A stretch of DNA of 64,000 bases from Paenibacillus sp. FSL H3-0469 (lineage in GTDB: Bacteria; Bacillota; Bacilli; Paenibacillales; Paenibacillaceae). Below are positions 44,636 to 53,908 of this stretch, in pieces. The number at the start of each line of letters is the position of its first letter. The first letter of the stretch is position 1. Under the pieces are notes generated by a model, which was not told where the DNA came from, did no database searches, and saw only the letters and a program-made list of their open reading frames with translations. The stretch covers positions 6,324,001 to 6,388,000 of the forward strand of contig NZ_CP150302.1 in assembly GCF_038051945.1 (NCBI RefSeq). The letters are read 5' to 3'. The translations under genes and the position numbers were made by a program.

Positions 44636-46903
44636 ATGTTCCGTTCCTGGTACCGCCGGTTGCTGCTGTCTTATTTCCCTATATTTTTGCTGACGGTGAC
44701 GATTCTGATCTTTGCCTCCTTTGTGTTTATTAATGATATTTCCCGGACGGAAACGAAGAAGGCAGACCGCATCTCCGCCAGCTATCTCAGGGATAGTGTG
44801 GACCGGACGATTAAGGAAGCTGAGCTGTCGGTGCTGGATGCGGTAGAGCGGAGCGATGCTTACAAGCTCTACTTCAATAATCAGGGGGTGACGGACAGAT
44901 CGACTATCTATGCTGTTGCCTTGAGTCTGCGCAATCTGATTAAGGAATCCTCGTATATCCAGTCGGTGTATTTGTACGACCGTGTGCGTGGAAGCGTTCT
45001 AACCGATACGGGGCTGAAGGAGCTGGAAGGATTCGCCGATGAGGAATGGATCAGAGCCATGGCTTCGAAACCAACAGTACCGGAAGGCTGGCAACCAGTC
45101 AGGGATTACCATTCGGATCTGTCCCAGCGTACAGAAATTCGTGTGCTGACTACCAATAAAGCCATGCCGCTTCCCTTCGGCTCCGGGGGAATACTGGTCA
45201 TTAATATCAAAATGAGTGCCCTGGAGCAGCTCATCGACAGCATGGTTAACCAGCAGCTCTCGTTCATGACGATTCTGGACGCTAATGGCAACAAGGTGTA
45301 CCAGGCCCATTCCGATACGGAAGGTGCGGCTGACGGCAAGCTGCTGAACACACTTAAGCTGGAGAGAAACGGCTGGACGTTCGAGAGCGGAATCAAGGCT
45401 GGGAATCTGTTCAGCTGGGTCTCTGTGATCTCTTATCTCTGGGTAGCGATTGCGGTGGGGACCGTGGTCTGTGCGGTATTGTATCTGATCTATGTAACCC
45501 GGCGCAATTATAAGCCAATCCAGGTGATTATGAACCGGATTGAGGGCCATCAGATCCGCATGATGGATCAGTCTACCGACAGGCCGGACGAGATGATGCT
45601 GATTGACGGCGTGCTGGAGGATCTGATTAACCACATGACCGATTATGATACCAAAACCAGGGAGAACCTGCTGCTGCAGCGCAGCAAGCTGTTCACCGAT
45701 CTGCTGCACAGCGAGCGGCTGGAGCAGGTAACCCGGCGGCTGGAGGAGCTGTCTCCGCTTACCGGTGCGAATGCCTCCTCGCGCTTCATCGTTGTGCTTG
45801 GGGAGATTAACCGCTACGAGCAGGTCTTCGAGGACCGGTATACCCGGGGGGATCAGAATACGCTGAAATTTGCCCTGATGAATGTATTCCAGGAATTGGC
45901 GCGGAATGCGGAGCTGCAGGGATGGGCGGAATGGGTGGGCACCGAACGCGCAGCGATCCTGTTCCTGGCGACCGGCAGCGATCAGGAGATGGAGTCCAAA
46001 CTCCGGGTCTTCGCGGAGGATTGCCGCTCCTGGGTCGAGCAGAATCTGCGGATCTCGCTCAGCTTCGGCATCGGCTCCGCCGCCGCCGGGCCGGGAATGA
46101 TCCGGGAGTCTTATGCGGCAGCCGAATATGTGATGCAGCACAAGCTGCTGATTCATGAGGATATCGTCTTGGCAGGCAGCGGCGAAGCGCGCCAGCCGCT
46201 GCTTGAGACGTATAAATATCTGCAGATGATCGCTGAATTTGTGAAGTATTTCCGCATGTCGAGCGGGCAGTGGCGGGAGCAGCTGGAACGGATCTTCGAG
46301 TCGTTCGAACAGGATTTCCTGAAGGACGAGGATATCCGTTCCCTGATCCAGGCTATGCTGCAGATGCTGAGCCGGGAAGTGGCGGTGATGTCTGAGCAGC
46401 TGCAGGACGAGCTGTCGGCGGAGAATGCAGAAGTCCGGCTGAAGCAGCTGGAAGAGGCAGAGGCGCTGCATGAAGTGAAGTCCATTCTATTCGAATATGT
46501 CACTGATTTATTCCGTACCTATGTCTCTGCCAGCGAAACGAAGAGCTACCGGGCCATGGTCAATGAGATGAAGGATTATATCGAAGAGAACTTCACTAAT
46601 CCCGATCTCTCGCTGAAGCATCTGAGTGACCGGTTCCAGGTCTCCGGCAAATACGCGAGCTATCTGTTCAAGACTGAATTCAAAATGAAGTTCGTGGATT
46701 TCCTCACCGAGCTGCGGATGAAGGAAGCCGAGCAGCTGCTGATAGATACGGATTGTTCCCTGCAGGATATCGCGCTTCAAGTAGGATATGCGAATGCCAT
46801 TTCATTCGGCAGAGTCTTCAAGCGGATTGCCGGTATCACGCCGGGCGATTACCGCTCCTCCAGACGCCGCGAAGCAGCCTCCAGATTGGAGCCGCAGGAC
46901 TAG
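44636..46903 (+). CDS. Membrane-bound AraC-family regulator
   Basis: 755 aa: TM1 (about 8-32), extracytoplasmic sensor (about 33-270), TM2 (about 275-300), a cytoplasmic linker with a degenerate cyclase-like region (RFIVVLGEINRYEQVF ... SFGIGSAAAG), and a C-terminal AraC double HTH (LKHLSDRFQVSGKYASYLFK; LQDIALQVGYANAISFGRVF). GGAGGAGG lies 7 nt before ATG 44636; an upstream ATG at 44540 has no RBS. Likely senses an extracellular sugar directly and controls the transporter operon at 47312. Confidence 0.9.
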   Translation: MFRSWYRRLLLSYFPIFLLTVTILIFASFVFINDISRTETKKADRISASYLRDSVDRTIKEAELSVLDAVERSDAYKLYFNNQGVTDRSTIYAVALSLRNLIKESSYIQSVYLYDRVRGSVLTDTGLKELEGFADEEWIRAMASKPTVPEGWQPVRDYHSDLSQRTEIRVLTTNKAMPLPFGSGGILVINIKMSALEQLIDSMVNQQLSFMTILDANGNKVYQAHSDTEGAADGKLLNTLKLERNGWTFESGIKAGNLFSWVSVISYLWVAIAVGTVVCAVLYLIYVTRRNYKPIQVIMNRIEGHQIRMMDQSTDRPDEMMLIDGVLEDLINHMTDYDTKTRENLLLQRSKLFTDLLHSERLEQVTRRLEELSPLTGANASSRFIVVLGEINRYEQVFEDRYTRGDQNTLKFALMNVFQELARNAELQGWAEWVGTERAAILFLATGSDQEMESKLRVFAEDCRSWVEQNLRISLSFGIGSAAAGPGMIRESYAAAEYVMQHKLLIHEDIVLAGSGEARQPLLETYKYLQMIAEFVKYFRMSSGQWREQLERIFESFEQDFLKDEDIRSLIQAMLQMLSREVAVMSEQLQDELSAENAEVRLKQLEEAEALHEVKSILFEYVTDLFRTYVSASETKSYRAMVNEMKDYIEENFTNPDLSLKHLSDRFQVSGKYASYLFKTEFKMKFVDFLTELRMKEAEQLLIDTDCSLQDIALQVGYANAISFGRVFKRIAGITPGDYRSSRRREAASRLEPQD

Positions 46904-46977
46904 AGTAAGCTGTAATCATGAAGGAATTCCATTAGCCGGTGAAGCAGGGGAATCATCTGCTGCATCGGTGTAAGGTC

Positions 46978-47043
46978 CAGGCCGCATTTCTCTTACGCCA
47001 ACCTCTGAACAAGGGGGCGAATAGCGATGCGGCCTGTGTTTTT
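46978..47043 (+). terminator. Terminator after the membrane AraC gene
   Basis: CAGGCCGCAT (46978-46987) and ATGCGGCCTG (47027-47036) pair perfectly over 10 bp with a 39-nt loop, then TGTTTTTT. Confidence 0.7.
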
Positions 47044-47049
47044 GCCCAT

Positions 47050-47065
47050 ATGAAAGCGGTTTATT
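47050..47065 (+). promoter_or_regulatory. cre-like site (CcpA)
   Basis: ATGAAAGCGGTTTATT matches 15 of 16 cre positions (A instead of C at position 14). It lies about 85 bp upstream of the candidate promoter of the lipoprotein gene, so the effect is uncertain. Confidence 0.4.
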
Positions 47066-47136
47066 GTACGAAAATGGTTGGTCTGATAAACCGGATGTCC
47101 GAATTCAGGCGCTTTATCGCATCCGAAACAGGTTTA

Positions 47137-47166
47137 TTGTCAGACCTTCTAAAGTTATGGAATACT
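47137..47166 (+). promoter_or_regulatory. Candidate promoter of the uptake operon
   Basis: TTGTCA (47137-47142), 18-bp spacer, AATACT (47161-47166), about 145 bp upstream of the lipoprotein gene. The rest of the 46904-47311 gap holds the terminator and cre-like site. Confidence 0.45.
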
Positions 47167-47311
47167 GTGGTCATCCCGGAACAACAAGCTGCCTTGAACG
47201 CTGAGGGGAATACAGGCTTGTACGGGACATTGTTAATAGTACGGGCACAGTGAAGCTCGGGGGTATCATGAAGTCACCATTATAGCCTGCTAAGGCGAGG
47301 GAGATGGAACA

Positions 47312-48925
47312 ATGACAGTGAACGTAAACCAAAGAGTTCTGAAGAAGGCAATCGGCATCGGCTTGACCGCAGTAATGGGAGCTACTCTGCTTGCAGGCTG
47401 TTCCTCGGACGGTAAATCGAATTCGGCAGCCGGAGGTACAGATGCACCCGGGAAGAGCGCTGACCGCGTAACCTTGAAGGTAGAGATCTTCGACCGCGGT
47501 AAAACGCCGAAGCAATACACCATTACCAATAACTTCATGTCTCAGATGATTCAGAAAAATTTCGGTGATCCGAATAATATCAATGTAGAATTCGTTCCAG
47601 TGCAGCGTTCAGAGGAAGTGACCAAGCTGAACGTACTGATGGCCAGCAATACAGATGTGCCGGATATTGTCTTCACTTATGATTCCAGTGTCTTCTACCG
47701 TTACGCCCAGCAAGGCGGGCTGACCGATGTGGGTCCCTTATTAGAGGAGCATGGCCAGACCCTGAAGAAATTCATTGGTGATGAGACGATGGCCTTCGGC
47801 CAGCTCGATGGCAAGCAATTCGCGATTCCGGGTAAACGGGCGATTACAGGCCGCTACACTTCATACATCCGCCAGGACTGGCTGGATAAGCTGGGGCTGC
47901 CGGTACCGAAGAACACCGATGAGCTCTACACAACTTTGAAAGCGTTTAAAGAGAAGGACCCGGCCGGTCTGGGCAGCAAAACTATTCCGATGGGCATGTC
48001 CCTCGGCTCCGCTCAGCTGGAGACGCTGATCTACTCCTTCATCAAGCCGATCAGCGGCGACCTTACTTACAGCCAGCGCTACGAGCTGCCGCTGCATGAG
48101 GGCTTCAAGGATGCGGCACAGTTCCTCAACAAGCTCTACAATGAAGGGCTGGTCAGCAAGGACTTCAGTCTGGATGAAGACAAAGCCCAGGTGTCCAAGG
48201 ACATTCAGAACGGCAACGTCGGCTTCTTCTCCGAGGATGTGGACAGTCTGTTCTATGCCGACGGTACGCTGGATAATCTCTACAAGAATGTACCGGGCAG
48301 CAAGCTGCAGCCGGTGGATGTCCTCACCAATGCCAAAGTGGACAATAAGTATATCAAATCCCGCTATGCCTCGAACGGTATGTACATCATGATTCCTAAG
48401 AGCAGCAAGCGTGCGGTGGAAGCTGTGAAATACCTTGACTGGATGGCAACCGGCAACAATCTGATTGACATCTACAACGGCGTTGAAGGCGAGAACTACG
48501 ATATGGTGGATGGTATTCCGGTAGTTAAGGCTGATGTTTCCCAGGAATTCCAAGACCGTCTGTTCACTTCCGGGGACACCGCGATTATCTCCAACGGTAA
48601 GAACCTCGGCGATCAGGCCACCAATGAGAAAGCCTGGATTATGGGCTTCCCTGCGAACAACCAGGAGGCGCTGAAGCAATCTATTGATATTGCCAACACA
48701 GATACTGTGGGTCCTATCGTCTTCGGCAAGCCGATTGAATCAGAATCGAAATACGGCACTACGCTCAGCGACAAGCTGAACGTGATTATCGTAAAGACCG
48801 CGATGGCGAAACCGGATCAATTCGATACGATTTTCGAACAGGAAATGAAGGACTACATGTCTCTGGGCGGAGACAAGCTGAAAGCGGAGCTGGAGCAGGC
48901 GCTTACAGAGATTTCAGCCAAATAA
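47312..48925 (+). CDS. Extracellular solute-binding lipoprotein
   Basis: 537-aa substrate receptor of a carbohydrate ABC importer. A basic N-terminus and hydrophobic stretch end in the lipobox LLAGC (lipidated Cys30), then a Gly/Ser-rich linker. The mature part shows SBP family 1 features (VPDIVFTYDSS, AIPGKRAITGRYTSYIRQDW). GAGGGAGATGG precedes ATG 47312. Followed by a stem-loop and two permeases of LplB/LplC type; such systems carry oligosaccharides. Substrate unknown. Confidence 0.92.
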   Translation: MTVNVNQRVLKKAIGIGLTAVMGATLLAGCSSDGKSNSAAGGTDAPGKSADRVTLKVEIFDRGKTPKQYTITNNFMSQMIQKNFGDPNNINVEFVPVQRSEEVTKLNVLMASNTDVPDIVFTYDSSVFYRYAQQGGLTDVGPLLEEHGQTLKKFIGDETMAFGQLDGKQFAIPGKRAITGRYTSYIRQDWLDKLGLPVPKNTDELYTTLKAFKEKDPAGLGSKTIPMGMSLGSAQLETLIYSFIKPISGDLTYSQRYELPLHEGFKDAAQFLNKLYNEGLVSKDFSLDEDKAQVSKDIQNGNVGFFSEDVDSLFYADGTLDNLYKNVPGSKLQPVDVLTNAKVDNKYIKSRYASNGMYIMIPKSSKRAVEAVKYLDWMATGNNLIDIYNGVEGENYDMVDGIPVVKADVSQEFQDRLFTSGDTAIISNGKNLGDQATNEKAWIMGFPANNQEALKQSIDIANTDTVGPIVFGKPIESESKYGTTLSDKLNVIIVKTAMAKPDQFDTIFEQEMKDYMSLGGDKLKAELEQALTEISAK

Positions 48926-48939
48926 ACTAAAAAAAAGTG

Positions 48940-48980
48940 AAAACCGGGGGGAGCTTGCATGCTGCTCTGCCCGGTTTTTT
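48940..48980 (+). terminator. Leaky intra-operon terminator
   Basis: AAAACCGGG (48940-48948) pairs with CCCGGTTTT (48970-48978) followed by more T. Placed between binding-protein and permease genes it would favour excess binding protein over permeases. Confidence 0.75.
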
Positions 48981-49000
48981 CTCCATAGGAGGAGAGGAAC

Positions 49001-49903
49001 TTGAGCAAAGCGTCTTACATCAGAAGGTACTGGCAACTATACGCGCTGCTTTCACTGCCCATTATGTATTTCCTGATTTTCCGCTACGGCCCGATGTACG
49101 GGGTGCAGATTGCCTTTAAGGATTTCAACCTGTTCCAAGGCATCAACGGCAGTGAGTGGATCGGCTTCGATGCGTTCCGCGAAGTGTTTGGCATGAAGGA
49201 GTTCTACAGCAGTCTGCGCAATACGTTTATGCTGAATTTTCTCGATTTGATAGTGTCTTTCCCGGCCCCGATTATTCTGGCTATTATGCTGTATGAAGTG
49301 AAATCAGTATGGTTCAAAAAAATATCACAGACCCTTCTCTACATTCCCCATTTCATTTCCTGGGTCATCATCGGGGGGATCGTCTATCAATTGTTCGGCA
49401 ACCAATCCGGTATGGTGAACGGCCTGCTGGAGAGTATGGGGCTGAACCCTATTCCATTTTTGACCGAAAAAAATCCATGGCTGATTACTTATCTGTTCAC
49501 TGGTGTCTGGCAAAGTGCCGGCTGGGGCACCATCCTGTATCTGGCGGCGCTTACCGGTGTCAACCGCGAGCTGTTCGAGGCTGCTGAAGTGGATGGGGCT
49601 ACCCGGATGAAGAAGATCCTCTACATTACGCTGCCCAGTATCAAACCAACCATTATTACCCTGCTCATTCTCAACCTGGGGAAAATGGTCAGCATCGGCT
49701 TCGATCGTCCTTACATCATCGGGAACACGGCAGTGCGCGAATACTCCGATGTGCTTAGTACCTTCGTCTACCGGATTGGTCTGGAATCGGGCCAGTATAC
49801 GCTGGCAACTGTAGTTGGATTGTTCCAGGCGGTGGTTGGACTGGTGTTCATCCTTGGTTCCAATTATATATCGAAAAAAGTGACCGGCGACGGCATTCTA
49901 TGA
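49001..49903 (+). CDS. ABC transporter permease, LplB type
   Basis: 300 aa, about six TMs. It starts with the typical YIRRYWQLYALLSLPIMYFL and FRYGPMYGVQIAFKDF, and the EAA loop is ELFEAAEVDGATRMKKILYI. The start is TTG 49001 with AGGAGGAG 5-6 nt upstream. Couples to the permease 25 nt downstream. ATPase probably supplied in trans. Confidence 0.93.
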   Translation: MSKASYIRRYWQLYALLSLPIMYFLIFRYGPMYGVQIAFKDFNLFQGINGSEWIGFDAFREVFGMKEFYSSLRNTFMLNFLDLIVSFPAPIILAIMLYEVKSVWFKKISQTLLYIPHFISWVIIGGIVYQLFGNQSGMVNGLLESMGLNPIPFLTEKNPWLITYLFTGVWQSAGWGTILYLAALTGVNRELFEAAEVDGATRMKKILYITLPSIKPTIITLLILNLGKMVSIGFDRPYIIGNTAVREYSDVLSTFVYRIGLESGQYTLATVVGLFQAVVGLVFILGSNYISKKVTGDGIL

Positions 49904-49928
49904 TTATACAGAAAGGAGGCGGAGTACG

Positions 49929-50801
49929 ATGAGTGAACGTACCTCTAACCGGATATTCGATATCGTTAACGTTACCTTTATTGCACTGTTCGTGCTGTTC
50001 TGCCTGGCTCCGTTTGTACACGTTATTGCAGTGTCCCTCAGCTCCACGCGGGCTATTACCTCCGGGGAAGTTACGATTTTTCCGATTGAGCTGAACTGGA
50101 AGGCTTATGTGCAGGTCTTCACCGACAATGCGATGATCCGCTCGCTGATCTTCACCATTATCCTGACGGTTGCGACTACTGTATTATGTATGCTATTCAC
50201 CGTTGCAGCCGCTTACCCGCTGACCAAAAGCAAGCTGAAGGGCCGCACGATGTTCATGTACCTGATCATTATCACCATGTTCTTCAGCGGCGGTATTATT
50301 CCTGAATACCTGCTGATCCGTGATCTGCATATGATCGATTCTGTATGGTCGCTGATTCTGCCCGGTCTGGTCAGCCCGTTCAACCTGATTATCCTGATCT
50401 CCTTCTTCCGCAGCATTCCGCCGAGTCTGGAAGAGTCAGCAGAGATTGATGGCAGCTCGCATATCCGCACCCTGCTGAAAATCGTGCTGCCGTTATCCAT
50501 GCCGGTTATGGCTACACTCGCGCTCTTCTATGCGGTGGGACGCTGGAACGGATTCCAGGATTCCCTGATGTACATCAATAACCCTGACCTGTATCCGCTT
50601 CAGTTGAAGCTCTTCCAGATGGTTCAGAACAATATGATCACTGAGCTGACGAACCTGGAGGGAGCGGCCCGCACCAAGCTGCCGCCGGAGAGCCTCAAGG
50701 CCGCTACTGTCGTCTTCGCCACGGTACCGATTCTGGTCGTCTATCCTTGGCTGCAGAAATATTTCGTCAGCGGTGTTATGCTAGGAGCTGTGAAGGGCTA
50801 A
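49929..50801 (+). CDS. ABC transporter permease, LplC/YtcP type
   Basis: 290 aa, about six TMs. FFSGGIIPEYLLIRDLHMID and the EAA loop LEESAEIDGSSHIRTLLKIV are diagnostic; the C-terminus YFVSGVMLGAVKG is the family end. AAAGGAGG precedes ATG 49929. Confidence 0.93.
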   Translation: MSERTSNRIFDIVNVTFIALFVLFCLAPFVHVIAVSLSSTRAITSGEVTIFPIELNWKAYVQVFTDNAMIRSLIFTIILTVATTVLCMLFTVAAAYPLTKSKLKGRTMFMYLIIITMFFSGGIIPEYLLIRDLHMIDSVWSLILPGLVSPFNLIILISFFRSIPPSLEESAEIDGSSHIRTLLKIVLPLSMPVMATLALFYAVGRWNGFQDSLMYINNPDLYPLQLKLFQMVQNNMITELTNLEGAARTKLPPESLKAATVVFATVPILVVYPWLQKYFVSGVMLGAVKG

Positions 50802-50841
50802 CTAACGACACTGCGGTACAGCGAGAGGAGAGACAGAGAAG

Positions 50842-51783
50842 ATGGATAAGGGAGAGTTTTCATTCTCAACCTGCTGGAACATGAGACGTCATACTACAGG
50901 TGATGGATTGCTTAATGAGATCCGCGAGCTGGGATTCCGCAGAGTAGAGCTGAACTATAATGTGACGGAGGAAATGCTGGTTACCATCGAGCCGATGATT
51001 GAACGCGGGGAGATCGGCATATCGAGCGTTCATAATACGTTCCCTCATGTTCCGGACCCTGACTATGGCACGGATTCGGTCCTGCTGGGCTTCGAGGACA
51101 AGGAGAAACGGAAGCGGGCGATAGACCTGCTGGTCCGCTCGGCAGAATACGCTCAGCGTTACGGCGGCGAAGCTGTAGTAGTGCATCCGGGCGAGGTACC
51201 GTTCCCGTATGATATCTCCGGGGAGCTGGAGCAGATCTACGGGGGGCAGGGCAGGGATTCGGCGGCCTACCGCAGCAAGTGGGCGGAGTTGATGGAGCGG
51301 CGTGAAGCGTACAGTGCAGGCTATGTGCAGACTATTATTGAGAGTCTGGACGAGGTGTGTAACCGTGCGGTGTCCAAGGGGCTGAATGTCCGCTTCGGCA
51401 TCGAGACCCGCTCCAAGCCGCAGCAGATTCCGACGCTGGCGGAAGCGAAGACGATAATTAATGCTTTAAAAGGAGCGCCGGTCGGCATCTGGTATGACAC
51501 AGGCCATGCCATCATGATGGACCGTCTGGGCCTGTATGACAGTATAGGGGAAATGGAAGGGCTGATGGATGATATCGTCGGTGTCCATATTCATGAGACG
51601 ATCGGCCTTGCCGACCACTGGTGCCCTTATGTGAACAGCGGAGATCCGGATTTCTACGATGCCTATCTGCCGATGATTGAGCAGGCGCAGGTCAAGGTGT
51701 ATGAGCTGAAGGCTGCCTGCCGCCCGGAAGAGATTCATGAGAGTCACCGTCTGCTAACAGCCAAGCTGGCACGCAGGGGATAG
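50842..51783 (+). CDS. TIM-barrel sugar isomerase/epimerase-like protein
   Basis: 313 aa, AP_endonuc_2/xylose-isomerase-like fold. Metal-site candidates are VVHPGEVPF, RFGIETRSKP (Glu), WYDTGHA (Asp, His) and GVHIHETIG (His). Operon member after the two permeases, 40 nt apart, so probably processes the imported sugar. The exact reaction cannot be assigned. Confidence 0.8.
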   Translation: MDKGEFSFSTCWNMRRHTTGDGLLNEIRELGFRRVELNYNVTEEMLVTIEPMIERGEIGISSVHNTFPHVPDPDYGTDSVLLGFEDKEKRKRAIDLLVRSAEYAQRYGGEAVVVHPGEVPFPYDISGELEQIYGGQGRDSAAYRSKWAELMERREAYSAGYVQTIIESLDEVCNRAVSKGLNVRFGIETRSKPQQIPTLAEAKTIINALKGAPVGIWYDTGHAIMMDRLGLYDSIGEMEGLMDDIVGVHIHETIGLADHWCPYVNSGDPDFYDAYLPMIEQAQVKVYELKAACRPEEIHESHRLLTAKLARRG

Positions 51784-51843
51784 GACGAAGGCTGATTGGC
51801 GAGAGCTTCGGGAGTTCCGAGATATCCGCAAGGAGGAAGCGCA

Positions 51844-53583
51844 ATGTATAAGCAACTGGTGGATAGTAATGACAGAGCAGTAGAACAGGGAATTCCCCGG
51901 CAAGTGCTGGATGAGAGCGACCTGTATTATGGAGGAACCCTTGATCCCCATACTGGGATTGCCTGGGTGAATCACACCACCGGCACCCCGACGGACATGT
52001 GTTATTGGGGTGCGGCGCTGGTGAACCCGGATTCCCGGTATTACCGGGATGAGGAGCTGCTGGAGCGGCTGAAGCTGGCCACGGAGTTCGTGCTGCGCTT
52101 CCAGCATCAGGACGGCTCTATCTCCCCCGGCTGGACGAATTATCATTCGCCGCCGGATACGGCCTTCGTTGTGGTCGGCTACGCGCAGTTATATCAGCTG
52201 CTGGCGAAGCAGCAGTGGGCTCCGCTTCAGCCGGTGCTGGACAACATGCTCCTGTTCCTTAAGCAGTCCCTCCCCGTAATGCTTACGGGCGGAGTCCATA
52301 CTCCGAATCACCGCTGGGTGATGTGCGCGGCGCTTGGGTTTCTCTATGAGCTGTTCGGCGAAGAAAAGGCCCGGCAGCGGTCGGATGAATGGCTGGCGGA
52401 AGGAATGGATATTACACCGGACGGGGAATGGACCGAGCGGAGCAACGGCATCTACAGTGCCGTAAGTGATATTATGCTGATTCATGCCGCCCGGCTGCTG
52501 GATAAGCCGGAGCTGCTGGACCCGGTGCGCCGGAATCTGCATATGATGGTCTACCTTGTTCACCCGTCCGGCGAAGTCGTAACCGATTATTCCGGGCGGC
52601 AGGATCTGGGGGTGCTCCATGATCTGTCCCCTTATTATCTGCCGTATGCGATTCTTGCCCGTTCGGACAAGGATGCCGTGCTGGCGGGTATGGCGGAATG
52701 GGCCGGACGCTCCTTGTCCAATCCGGGCGTATGCTCGGTGAACGCCCTGGTACGGATGCTGCTGGAGCCGGAGCTGCAGCGGCCGCCGGAGGTTACGGCA
52801 GAGCTACCCGTGCAGTATGAACAAATCCTGAATGGTGATTTCCTGCGGGAGCGCTATCTGCAAAGAATGGAGTCGGCGGGTCACCAGGGGAAGATCTACC
52901 ACAGCCGGCTGCATACCGACTTCGGGGCGCCTGTAGCCCGGCTAAGAGACGGGGCGACCAGCGTGACGCTGATCACGGAGACGCCATCGTTCTTCGCGAT
53001 GCGCCACGGTGCTGTAAGGCTGCTGGCCGTTCAGCTGAATACCAGCTTCAATCCCGGTTTCGTGCCGATGCAGGAGATGACCCGGCTGCCGGAGGGCTAT
53101 TCTCTGAAGGGCGTGCAGAAGAAGGGCTACTACGGTCCGGTTGAGGGGGCACTGCTCCCGCCGGAAGCGGGAACAGCTGTCAGTCCGTGGTATCTTTTGC
53201 CGCATCAGAGCCGTCCGCTGACCCATGAGCAGACGTTATCTGTTGAGACAGAGGTGCACCGTACAAAGACGGGCTGGAAGATCCGGCTGCACTGCGCGGA
53301 GCCTGCCCAGGTCCTGGCCCAGTTGTCCTTCAAATTCGGCTGGGAAGGCAACTTCACTTCAGGTGAGCTGCAGACGCTGGACGAGGATAACTTCCTATGG
53401 AGCGGAGGACAGCTCCGGTACACGTATGGCGGAGACTGGATCGACCTGGCGGGCGGCGAAATGGCGCATCTCGGCAGAACAGCCCCGGAATCCGGTTCGC
53501 TCAAGAACTACAAAACCGTGCAGGTTAACCTCGTGACCCCGTTCGATAAAACCTTCACGCTTACGTTGTCTCCCTCTACTTAG
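51844..53583 (+). CDS. Unassigned (alpha/alpha)-toroid-like protein
   Basis: 579 aa, no signal peptide. The first 320 residues are mostly helical with aromatic-rich motifs (WVNHTTGTPTDMCYWG, QHQDGSISPGWTNYHSPP, GVHTPNHRW, ERSNGIYSAVSD), like the alpha-toroids of lyases and GH88/105-type enzymes; the last 230 look beta-rich (FKFGWEGNFTSGELQTL). No family assigned. RBS AAGGAGG precedes ATG 51844; an upstream open frame to 51796 has none. Last gene of the uptake operon; perhaps an intracellular oligosaccharide-degrading enzyme. Confidence 0.7.
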   Translation: MYKQLVDSNDRAVEQGIPRQVLDESDLYYGGTLDPHTGIAWVNHTTGTPTDMCYWGAALVNPDSRYYRDEELLERLKLATEFVLRFQHQDGSISPGWTNYHSPPDTAFVVVGYAQLYQLLAKQQWAPLQPVLDNMLLFLKQSLPVMLTGGVHTPNHRWVMCAALGFLYELFGEEKARQRSDEWLAEGMDITPDGEWTERSNGIYSAVSDIMLIHAARLLDKPELLDPVRRNLHMMVYLVHPSGEVVTDYSGRQDLGVLHDLSPYYLPYAILARSDKDAVLAGMAEWAGRSLSNPGVCSVNALVRMLLEPELQRPPEVTAELPVQYEQILNGDFLRERYLQRMESAGHQGKIYHSRLHTDFGAPVARLRDGATSVTLITETPSFFAMRHGAVRLLAVQLNTSFNPGFVPMQEMTRLPEGYSLKGVQKKGYYGPVEGALLPPEAGTAVSPWYLLPHQSRPLTHEQTLSVETEVHRTKTGWKIRLHCAEPAQVLAQLSFKFGWEGNFTSGELQTLDEDNFLWSGGQLRYTYGGDWIDLAGGEMAHLGRTAPESGSLKNYKTVQVNLVTPFDKTFTLTLSPST

Positions 53584-53615
53584 GAAGGAGCGCTTATAGA
53601 AGTACTGTATAGACG

Positions 53616-53642
53616 CCAGCATCTGCGGATGCTGGTTTTTTT
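53616..53642 (+). terminator. Terminator of the uptake operon
   Basis: CCAGCATC (53616-53623) and GATGCTGG (53628-53635) pair perfectly, followed by seven T. Confidence 0.9.
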
Positions 53643-53665
53643 GGCGTGAAGATCCGGTCACGGTC

Positions 53666-53707
53666 GGCGGAATGAGCGAATGAGGAGCATAAGTGCACCT
53701 GATTTCG
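53666..53707 (+). repeat. 42-bp direct repeat, left copy
   Basis: From GGCGGAATGAGCGAATGAGG to GCACCTGATTTCG, 40 of 42 positions are identical to 60244-60285 in the same orientation. Its right edge (CTGATTTCGGGAAAAGTGGG) resembles the core of the 51-bp minisatellite at 7821-8250. Confidence 0.9.
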
Positions 53708-53770
53708 GGAAAAGTGGGCGGAACGCTATGGGCTGGCTGCTGTAGCTCCGCAGATCAGAGGTTTTTTGCT

Positions 53771-53816
53771 AATTCCCTATTTTTTATCTCATTTATTAGA
53801 TTAATTCCTATTTTAT
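53771..53816 (+). promoter_or_regulatory. AT-rich direct repeats upstream of the RiPP-like cluster
   Basis: AATTCCCTATTTTTTAT (53771-53787) and AATTCCTATTTTAT (53803-53816) are 32 bp apart, three helical turns, in a very AT-rich segment. Could bind a regulator or boost transcription; no convincing -35/-10 pair was found. Confidence 0.3.
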
Positions 53817-53908
53817 GACTTTTATCATAGTTGTCCATCCGGAAAAGTTTTACATTATTTACAAGTTAGTGAGTGCAACTCTATCAGTCCTGAGGAGGAT
53901 GAGGGCGT

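Noticed and set aside
44999..46471. 490-codon minus-strand frame
   Set aside because: Antisense shadow of the membrane AraC gene; GC-rich codon third positions keep it open.
46939..47253. 104-codon plus-strand frame before the lipoprotein gene
   Set aside because: No RBS; it runs through the terminator hairpin, the cre-like site and the candidate promoter.
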